Assembly (NCBI GenBank): GCA_001687465.1
Contig: LVLI01000084.1
Coordinates: forward strand, 62,001 to 126,000
DNA length: 64,000 nucleotides
Origin: Halocafeteria seosinensis
Taxonomy: Eukaryota > Sar > Bigyra > Bicosoecida
Direction: 5' to 3'
The notes under the pieces were generated by a model. That model worked only from the letters and a program-made list of their open reading frames with translations, did no database searches and was not told where the DNA came from. Of the stretch, positions 35,491 to 45,576 are shown piece by piece; position 1 is the first letter of the stretch, and every line of letters begins with the position of its first letter. The translations under genes were made by a program, and so were the position numbers.

Positions 35491-36287
35491 AGAAGGCAGT
35501 GAACGGCTGATGGCATCTAGTGAATTGCATATTATGTATTCTGTATAGAAGTTGGAGGAACTTTAGTTGAGTCAAACGGCAAAGACCGATTCGTAGCCAA
35601 CCTGGACAGTGGCCAAACCGTCGGGGCTTTACTGTGCTGGATTCGAAATATGGATAAAGTAAGCTAACATGTATAAGGTAGCAAAGGTGGTCGGTCTTAC
35701 CACGGGTAGTTCGTTTGGCAGCGTAGAGGTCCCTCTTATAGCCTGGATAGATAACAGTTCCTTTGTTGCTCCAATCAAATGACCCAACACTCCAACTCCT
35801 CTCGTTTGAGAGTACGCTGTAGCGATTCTGAAGAACCTGGTGCATTGAGAAAATATGAGAGAACTAAAATCTTGTCTCCGCAGTCTTCTCAAGGACGTTA
35901 GTCAGCTGGATTCTTGGAGTCCCAAGAGTCAGCAGATGCTACTCGGGGGCACATTGTGCGTCTTGACCCGAGGCAACGCATGTGTATATGCCTTGCATAA
36001 CGGTAACGGGCAAATCACTTATCGCATCATCATGACGGGAGAATTCTTCTCCGCAGGCGGCCGTAAAGGATGGTGTTATTCGGGCTTTCGGTGTTGGATC
36101 GGAATCCATCCCCGCACCGCGGATCCAACGCCCAGTTCCCCGCCACAGAGGTGGGAAGTGTTCGACACTGGTTGAGTTGAGAGAAGGTTTGATGATGGGG
36201 CGCGGTACGAGGTAGCCTGCTTTGTATTTCTTTCGCAATTATCCTGGTTGTATTAGGTGAGCTTGAGTCCCCAAAACTCCGGAGGAA
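35491..36287. other. Gap between lipoxygenase-like copies 1 and 2
   Basis: About 800 bp. A hairpin with 8-bp arms GTTGGATC/GATCCAAC (36093-36100 and 36122-36129) lies about 160 bp before the start of copy 2. No other feature. Confidence 0.4.
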
Positions 36288-38189
36288 ATGCCTGCACAAG
36301 CCCAGCAGCCACCAGTGCCTTGGAGGACACTTATCGCAGTGCTTGTTGCTATGTCAGCTAGTAGCTACAACATACCCACCGATGTCGTCGTAGATACGTT
36401 CACGCACTATCTGCCCAACTTGGCGGCACTCTCCAGCGTCGGCGTCCTTACAACGGTAGGTTCTGAATTGGCGATCTTCTATCCTCCTCGCGGGCGCCCC
36501 GCGCCCGAGGGTCCCTACACGGATATCGTTCACAATGTACTCCTTCTTGCAGTTTCATCCAATTGCTCCGGTAGATTATGTCGCCAAACAAACGATACCA
36601 AACTTTTTGGAGACTGTGGAAGACAGATATTTCGACCATTCTCCTCCGGATCCGCGGGTCGTCTACCGTCATACTGTGCCAACCGTTCTCAACGTCCCGC
36701 TGCTCGAACGAATTGAGTTCTTTGTGCTCCGCTTCTGGAACTATTTTGCATTGCAGTTTCTCAACATGCCGTTCAATATGTGGTACTCGCGATTCAACCA
36801 TCGGACGACTCCTATAGAAGACGAAGAATTCAGTGCTTTATTTATGCACCATTGGCCATCGGCATTCCTTCAGACCTTGAACTACAGTTCACCACCTCAA
36901 ACAGCCGAAGGACTACCGGAATTCATCAAGGCGTTGCGTATCTCCGAACATGGAGGGGAAATCTTTGAATGGTACTACGTCCAATTTCCAGGAATGGCAA
37001 CCTGGGCATATACCAGGGAGCACAATAAGATGTTTTATGGTGCGGGCTCCTTCGTCATCTTCCGGCGTCCAAGAGGAAGTGCAGAAAATCTAGAACCGTA
37101 CGCCATTGAGTTGTTTGGTGAGTGTATGCGTGAATCATACAAAAATGATGGGAACCATCCCCGGTATCAGTCCATAATCGTCCGGCCAGGAGATCCTGCA
37201 TGGGATGCCAGCAAAACTTTTGTCATACATGGTGCCTCGCACTACTACGTGTTGGCTGAACATCCCATGGCTCATTTCCCTTTCGACGTTATTAACGGCG
37301 GAATAAAAGACCGACGCATAATGCCCGTTTTTCATCCTCTACGGCCGCTCCTGAAGCCGCATTTCAGATTCACTTTGACATTAAACGATTTCGTGATGAA
37401 CAGTTTCGCAACAAGTATAGCACTGAATGAGTACTTGGTGCACTGCTTTGATGCCAGCGGTCCGGAGAGCTTCCAACTCATTCAAGAGTATACGAAAAAG
37501 TATAACTTCTCCGAACACAGGATCCAGTATTTTCCTCCTCAGAATCCGTCGAATATGAGTGTATTCCTGTTAGAATACCGGTCTATCATTGAAAATTTTG
37601 TACGACGAGTTGTCGAGTATCATCGACCTACTGGTGAATTTCAGGATGCTTATGTTCAAGACTGGGCTGACCATGTCTCAAAGCACCTTCCGGGCTTTCC
37701 CAACGGGCGCGAAATCCTGGATGAAGAAGTGATGATTGACACTCTCACGGAGATCATATTTGACCTTTCCGTACATCACAGCACTCAGCATTGGAATTAT
37801 CACACTTCCTTGGAGATGAAGAAACGGCCTTGGCGTATTCGACACCGACCGCCACTGTCGAAAGACGACCCGTGGGACTGGAAAGCCGGTAGCCACACTC
37901 AAGAGGATGTGTTTACATACGCACAGACAGAAATCATGTTTTTCTTTCCGGGTAAGGACTTCAACTTAGTTCAGCTAGGCCATTTGTCTCAACCATACTT
38001 TTCCCGTACGCAGGTCCCTACACTATCCTCCAAGAGGTCGAGTATCAGTTCGATGACCCACAACTGCAAGCGATAGCCAAGGACTTCGCCCAGCAGCTGA
38101 AGGTGAAGGACAACCAGTTAAAGAAGACAAAGACACCTGTATATCAGCTAGCTCCTTTAGACAAACTTGGGCCATCCATCGACTATTGA
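36288..38189 (+). CDS. Secreted lipoxygenase-like protein, copy 2
   Basis: Three exons, 36288-36455, 36553-37951, 38014-38189 (580 residues). Exons 2 and 3 have exactly the same lengths as in copies 1 and 3 (1399 and 176 nt). The leader reads TLIAVLVAMSASSYN. The core keeps YGAGSFVIFRR, PYAIELFG, YYVLAEH with Tyr288 at the first iron-ligand position and His293 at the second, FHPLRPLLKPHFR, and VHHSTQH with His465 and His469. The C-terminus is GPSIDY. It is the most diverged of the three around the helix after the iron site (NGGIKDRRIMPV). Intron 1 contains a GC-rich hairpin (GGGCGC-CCC-GCGCCC at about 36491-36505). Function is inferred from fold only. Confidence 0.8.
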
Positions 38190-40330
38190 CTCTTTCATTG
38201 GGGGAGGAAGTGTGCTCCCATACCGTATGGCTAGTTGGCATTGGTTTCGAGTGTAGAGCCTACCTCTCGACTCGAAGCTCTGGACTTTACAGAGCATAAT
38301 AGGAGAGATTCCACGCCTAAATAAATGCACACAAGTCTCCTTGGAGTTTGGTGATTTAATAACATGATAAGCTACTGTCTCCAGGGCGGGCCCGCAACTC
38401 GGCCCTGAGTCAACGTCGACATCCGAGGTTCACAAGTCTCTCTATTGCGTTGTCTATTATCTTCTCTCCAGCAGTAGCTCGTCATATCGGTAGTTTGGTA
38501 GATCCACTCCTTGGTTTACCAGAGGTTATGGAGGGAAAATTGGGCTGTGATATTAATTGAAGCACGCCTCTGCCAGGAACGCGCGGCCGTTTAGATCCCT
38601 CCGCGGAGTCGCATGCAGCATGATGCAGTGTAAGTTCCAAGAGGTCCTTTTTATATGCTACATTACACGCACATTTGCTAATCTATTGTACAGTGCTATA
38701 TTCATTATGTCTGTTCATTCTGGGAACTCCCTCCTCTTGTGCAGAAGAAGGAGTCTAGATATCCAGACAGAGCGGCCCATCCTGAACTTTTTTGACAGAG
38801 GCCCCGTAATAGGTGCAGCAAGGTTGTTGCACCGCTGGAGTAATTTGTTGGAATGGCGATAAGCTCCTGCACTTGGAGAAGTGGCGGTGCAAGTTCCTGA
38901 GCTCAGGAAATTGGAAGCGCTCGAGCTCGAGCTGAACTTCGAGGCTCGAAGATATAGGGGGAAAACAGGTGGATCAACGATATAAATGCGTCTAGTGCTG
39001 CTCGCAGGGACTATCCAGATAGAGATCTCAGTGTGAGGCGAAGGGTACATTCTATCGTAAGTCTCAACCAACTCCAACAACCGCGTTAGGAAATCTGGAC
39101 ACTTCGACCAGCTTATTGCTAAGCAGACAAACGTTCTGCTCCTGGAATCTGATCTGACTGTATGATCCTTCAACATTATCTAATCGGAGAAATGCAGTGT
39201 GTGGTTTAACTTCATCGACCGTGAAACTGTGTGTGGTTTCTCCAGGATTGACGGAATTGCCCTAACTCGGAGCATCAGACGCAGAAGATGGGTCAGCGCG
39301 AAACTCTTGCATAAATAGTGCCTAGATGATATGCTAATTACCAACAGGTCACTTGGAATAACAATATAGGAAATCGAAAACGATATGCCGAGGTTTGAAT
39401 ACTCAATTTATAACTCGATGGCAGCCATGCTGAAACTAGCATCTATGCCACTGCATACCTGCCGATCTGATCGAAGGAAAAAGCCCGGCTTTCATAAAGC
39501 AACCTAGCAAGGTTTGAGGAAGACGTCTCAGCTGAAACCGCAGAAGCTGCGGACATTCGCGGCCAAATCGATACGCGGATGTGTTTGCGGAGTTGAGGAA
39601 TTCCATGACCATGGAGGTTCAACTCTGTTACATGGACGGATGTAGCTTGCGCGCTATTCATCCCGACATTGTGGAGGAAGGAATGTACTTAAGCACGCGT
39701 ATTGCAGCGTGTGTCTCCAGGATGAAACCGTGAATGACGCAGACAGCGGTGAACGAGCAAGCGGCGAGGCTTCGAGCTGTAGTCTGGGCGCACACAAACA
39801 AATTCCATGGACCGAATGGAGGGCGGCTTGGCCAGTGACTCAGAATTCGTGGTTCAAATGTAGCTTTCCGCATTGTAACATGATACTATTTGGGTGTAAC
39901 TGTGTATAAGCTCCGAGTGTACAGGTTGAAGTTTTTCTCCGGAAGCTAACGGAAACTAGATGGAGTCTGTTCTGCTGCATTCTACGCTCCGGAACGCGCC
40001 ACAGGTACCATACGCGCTTTCTATGGCATATATAGAAGTATTCCCGAGAAGGGGAGCGCTTGTGCGTGCATAGGTTGTTCACGACAAAATACACCTGTTT
40101 TTTTTTATCCGGTGACCTGGAGACGCGGTCTGCTTTCCGCAGCCAGGGATCTTTTGGGATCCGCCGCTGAGTAGCTGTTGTATATTCCATAGTGTTGATC
40201 CACTGCGATACTGAGCTTCGTCCTTTTGCCGTCATTTCTCTGCCCGGTTCAGTCCACGTGCGTTTGTGTGGTAGAAAATCTCAGGATATCTTGTTCTCAC
40301 AACAGTCGCTCGCTCGCTCCAACAGAAAAA
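38190..40330. other. Gap between lipoxygenase-like copies 2 and 3
   Basis: 2.1 kb with no recognisable gene, RNA or mobile element. Open frames are short and lack protein-like composition. There is no remnant of a fourth copy that I can see. Confidence 0.4.
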
Positions 40331-42252
40331 ATGAGGTGGAAGACACTGTTGGCCGTTCTGGTGGCGATTACTGCTAGCAGCTACAATATCCCCAAGGGGC
40401 TCGTTGTGGATATATTCACCTACTATGTCCCGAATTTCGCGGCGCTTTCAGGTGTGGGACTCTTGACGACGGTAAGTGGCACGCAAAAGGCCCCAGCCAA
40501 GCCAACTTGGGCCTGGGAAGAGGTTGAAGTGGATGTTGGATGTACGGCGGAGATAGTTGTGACTCATCGTAACCTAGTGAGCGTATTTGTGTATGTGTGT
40601 GCAGTTCCACCCCATTGCCCCGGTAGATTACGTTGTGGAGGAAACTTTGCCCAATTTTCTCAAGTCACTTCAAGATAGGTACTTCGATGGATCTCCGCCG
40701 GATCCTCGAATTATTTACCCAAACACAGTTCCTACGATTCTCAACGTGCCATATTTAGAGCGAATTGAGTTTTTCTTGTTCCGATTCTGGAATTACTTTG
40801 CGCTGGACTTCATCAATATGCCATTCAACTACTGGTACTCCCGGTACCGTTACAAGACAACCCCGATGCCGGATGAACAACTTGCAGCCTTGTTTTCGCA
40901 CCAATGGCCTTCGTCTTTTCTATTGACCCTCAACTACACATCTCCTGCTAAAACCGCGGAAGGTCTCCCAGAATTCATCAGGGCCCTGAAAATTCCAGAG
41001 CACGGTGGGGAAAAATACCATTGGTACTATGCACAGTTCCCCGGTATGGCCACGTTTGCCTACAACCAAGAGCATAACAAGATGTTCTACGGGGCCGGCT
41101 CCTTCATTGTCTTCCGTCGCTCGAAGGGCAGTGAAGAAGATCTAGAACCTTTTGCGATCGAGCTTTTTGGAGAATGCATGCGCAATTCTACAAAGAACGA
41201 TGGGAATCACCCGCAGTTTCAATCCATAATCGTTCGGCCTGGAGACCGTGCATGGGAAGCTAGCAAGACGTTTGTTATCCACGGTGCCCAACATTACTAT
41301 GTGCTGGCAGAACATCCCATGGCTCATTTTCCTTTTGATGTAATCAACGGAGCAACAAAGGATCGTCGGTTGGTTCCTCTCTTTCATCCGATTCAGTCGC
41401 TTCTCCAGCCTCACTACAGGTTCCATTTGACTTTGAATGATTTCGTGATGAACAGTTTCGCAACAAGCATCTTGCTTAACGATCATTTAGTCCATTGCTT
41501 CGATGCAAGTGGTCCTGAGATTCTGCAATTAGCACAGGAGTACACGATGAAGTTCAGTTTCACCGGCCACAAAGTGAAGTATTTCCCACCTGAAAAACCC
41601 TCTAACTTGAGTGTGTTCCTTCTGGAGTACCGTCCTATCGTTGAAAGGTTCGTGCGCAATGTGGTGGAATTCCACCGCCCTACCGGTGAGTTCCGCGACG
41701 GATATATGCGAAAATGGGCAGACCACATCTCCAGTCACATTCCGGGATTCCCCAACGGAGAGGAGATCATGGATGAGGAAGTGATGATTGATACACTTAC
41801 GGAGATCATCTTTGACCTGTCGATTCACCACAGTACGCAGCACTGGAACTACCATAGTGCGTTTGAGATGAACAAGCGGCCATGGCGTATGCGCCACCCA
41901 CCGCCAATGTCAAAGGACGATCCGTGGGACTGGGAGAAGGGTAGTCAAACTAGTGATGATATGAGCACATATGCTAAGACAGAGATTATGTTCTTCTATG
42001 CCGGTAAGTTGTACGGTCGTGGCCTGTTTTATTATCAAGTCGTGTTGACATTCAGACGTGCTTTGATGAACTGCAGGGCCGTACAACAGCGTAAAAGACA
42101 CTAAATACAGTTTTCAAGCACCAAAGTTAAAAGAATACGCGAAACAATTTACTGACGAATTAAAGCAGAAGGATGACCAACTGAGCAAGACCGGTGACCC
42201 TGTCTACCAGTTAGCGCCATTGGATAAGTTAGGACCATCAATTGATTACTAG
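40331..42252 (+). CDS. Secreted lipoxygenase-like protein, copy 3
   Basis: Three exons, 40331-40471, 40605-42003, 42077-42252 (571 residues). The ATG at 40331 opens directly into the leader (TLLAVLVAITASSYN). Core motifs match the other copies: FYGAGSFIVFRR, PFAIELFG, YYVLAEH with Tyr279 at the first and His284 at the second iron-ligand position, FHPIQSLLQPHYR, and IHHSTQH with His456 and His460. The C-terminus is GPSIDY. Adjacent to the iron-site helix it is closer to copy 1 (NGATKDRRLVPL) than to copy 2. Shared intron positions (phase 0 after exon 1, phase 1 after exon 2) show that all three arose by tandem duplication. Confidence 0.8.
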
Positions 42253-45200
42253 AGGTGCCTTCTACGTGTCAGCTGACACTGGCGGTGATAGTATGATAGC
42301 ATTTCTATGGTTTGATCTGCCGCCGTTCAGGTGTAAACCAACGTAGCTCAGGAGCTCCGCTCTCAGTCCTGGCCGTGTCATCGGGTTCGGCCCATTTTCT
42401 GCTCGAGGACCGTAGTTCTGGTTTACCATGTACAGAAAAGCTGTGCCAAAGAACTGGAATCTTGTTTGACCTAGAAGGCAATGGATTAATACACGTTTTG
42501 TACTCTTTAAAGGTTGCTCGGAATTCCCTTGTCTATTCTGTCTGCGGCGACAAAGATAAAATCCGTGTGTAACCAAACAGGGATCGTAAGACTTCAAAGC
42601 GCACCGGAAAGGTCCGCCCGTTTGCTGTTTGTTCCGAACTAGCTGCTTGTTTGTTTAGGAATGTGATCCAACAAAGGGACCGTACCAGTACCACCTTCCT
42701 TTGCATTCTTCCTGTGGTTAACCGTATATGCAGTAAACTCTTCAACCGAGAACCAACGGAAACATAACAAGATTTACCTACTATGCATCATACTGTTTCC
42801 GAACGAAGATATAGTAAAACCACGCTTCTGCACAGCCTTGTACTCACAGTCATCGTCATCTTCATGGTCACCTAATAATTCCACTTCTGCATACCCCATA
42901 AGAGACCCTCATTCGATAGAGTACCCGCACTATAGACATTGATATTATGTACGCACAGTCCATACATACATACGTTGTAACTTACGACTTGTAAGGTGGT
43001 GGCAGGCACCGTAGTGGCAGTGGCAGACTTTAACTCGTCTACCACCACCAAGCAAGCAATCATTCCGTCGACGTGGACGCCATGGACCATGGTTGAGCCC
43101 GCGTAGTCCTTCATCACGTACACGTACACACGGTTTGAAAGACAGATGTGGGGGAAACAAAAAAGAAAAATGAACCAAGCAAGGAAAGGGCCTGCTTCCT
43201 GGCATACTAGAGCAACCTTCGGCTTTCTTCCTGGGGACCTTCACATCACCTGTTTTGTTTGCTCGAAAACGAATGCACAAGCATAGTAGCTTGTTGTACA
43301 ACGGTAGACGGAGTGGAGTGGTTGGTTGAAACGACCCAATCCATACATGCATGCAAAACGTACGAGCATTGGCTGGCTAGACAAGTACAGTACAATACAG
43401 CCTGAGAAGTCCGTCTCCCACGAAAGAAAGGAGCTGAAAATATGCATTCAACTCGTTTGGATGCATTGTGCTTGTACTATACAGCACTCTATTCCGGATC
43501 TTAGAGTAGATTGGCTCTCCAAGCGATTGAGTGGTGCCGTCGTTGTTGGTGGCCAGCAATGGGTACGGTACATATATTACGTTACAGGAAGCGACTTCCT
43601 TGCCACCAGGTGGTGGGGTGAACAAGCGAAGATCGTCCCATCAAGGGTGTTTACATCGAACCATGAACGGACCAATTCATGCACTGGCTCGGTGATACAT
43701 GTATGTGTGACGGGAGGGGGAAGAACAGTTGGAAAGATACACCCGCGTTGCTCGGAAGTACACTTCCTATTGAGGCGAAAAATGAAAAGAACAAGAGACG
43801 TACAAAGAGAGAAGAATTTGATTGTCCTTGCAGGATGTGTGGATGCATATGAAAGAGTTCTGTGAAAATGCCAGAAAAATCTGAACGCATACTGTACAGT
43901 ATTGCAAAGACCGGGTTGGATTGGAAAAGGCTAGACGAGCAGTTAGAATCACTCTCGGAGATCAGAGGTAGTATTGGGAATTGTTGCACAGCAACGGAAT
44001 TGTACCTGTCACGTTACAGACCCTCCCTATATAGGGCCTTTAGGAGTCTTACGTTCCGGAAAAAGGGATAAAGTGGGAGCTGACAAACTCGGGTGAGGAA
44101 GGGCGAAGAAATCCCTGGGACAAGCCAGAGCATTGATCCTCAACCTGATGTTTCGAAAATGCATCAGAAGCAATCGTACTAGCTGCGAAAGGTCAACGTC
44201 TACCCCTATAAGTTTGGGAAGTAGTCCAGTCCAACACATGGAGTGATGCTACATGATTTGCAGGTACTGGTACTTAAGAAAGAGTCTACTGAAGACGAAA
44301 AGAAGATACGCAAGAATAAAGACCAGTCGCATGAAGGAGTTCTCTGTGATGATTCGGCAGATCAGCTATTGCAAAGATGATAACATAAAGCGAATTCGCC
44401 CTCTCGCATCAGTTGCATACCATATGCTTATTTGGACTGAAGTATTCAAATGTCCACCAAGAACTGAAACAATCCTCCACCGTGCTCATCGGAGAGTGTA
44501 CGCGCCTGCCAAGAACCGGAAGAGGGCGCTAGCCAAACAGGACAACGAAAGAAAGAGATATGAGACTCCCTTATGCAAGAGAATCGGAGGCAACAAAGCT
44601 GTAATAAGATGCTTAAGAGAAGAAGCACGCCTGAAAGCAGTATGAGCCGTACTTGTGAGCGAAGAATATTTCTCCCCAGCAAACGCCTTATTATGTGTAT
44701 TCAGTGGAGCTATTCCTCTTGACGATCTGCTTGTCCCCTCTCCAAAGGCGAAGGCTCGAATTCACAAGCGAGCTGTTCGTGATGGCCGGAAACGAGTTTA
44801 GAGGGTAGAACTATTGGCACGTGAGGACGGGAAATGATGAAATGATGCTCATGGGCTGTACTTGATAAGTATCGTGGGCAAAGAAACCACTTTAATTGCA
44901 TCACCCAACTATGCTATTTCCCAGGGGCAATCAATGTGTAATGCGGGAGGACGTCGATTTTTCTGATGATGGCTTGTGAGCACTTGCTGACGGCCTGTCC
45001 ACCATTTCCATGCTAGCAACCAGAGACCGCTCGCCGAACCGTCAGAGTCATAGTGCTTTCGGGAAGTGCTAGGCTAACAGGAAGAAAACCTTTCATCATT
45101 GCTGCTACAGGTGTCGCCATTGTTACTGCTACTAAGTCGCCGACGCCGCATCATAGTCCATCCATTCCGGGAAAGTTATAAGCGAGCTAGACCTACTGGT

Positions 45201-45576
45201 GGTGTTACTCGAGGATGAGACTACATCTGTACAGTTGGCGTTTCTCCCGTGGCTTTTTAATTCGCAGAATTATTTGCATCAGTCCAAAAATAAGCCGTGG
45301 ATAAAGGGAGGGCTGAACACTACAGTATGGAACTACTGAGTCAAACGAAGCCGAGCTTCATGTGCTTCCCAGATAAGTTGGAAGGCTCAGTGCGGATGAA
45401 CTCGTATCATATTGCATTAAATAAAAGTCAACACTGCTGTTGGGTACATACTTAATTTAGGTAAGATTGTTAAGCTTTGAGTCCCGCCACTGCAAAAAAT
45501 ATCACTCATTAACTATATTAGGCTACGCCTCCACATTTCTCTTGATTCATTCCTTGAAATGCTTTGCCAAACATCT
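42253..45576. other. 3.3-kb stretch without recognisable gene
   Basis: Several open frames occur, the longest at 43326-43865 (+), with basic ones at 43868-44071 and 44253-44645 (+). None shows a known motif, a convincing start or flanking splice sites that would join them. They could be decayed mobile-element or orphan sequence. I make no gene call. Confidence 0.4.

Noticed and set aside
43326-43865. 179-codon plus-strand frame in the 3.3-kb gap
   Set aside because: No motif, no protein-like composition and no link to neighbouring frames by splice sites.
44253-44645. Basic 130-codon plus-strand frame
   Set aside because: Could be a mobile-element remnant but nothing recognisable supports it.
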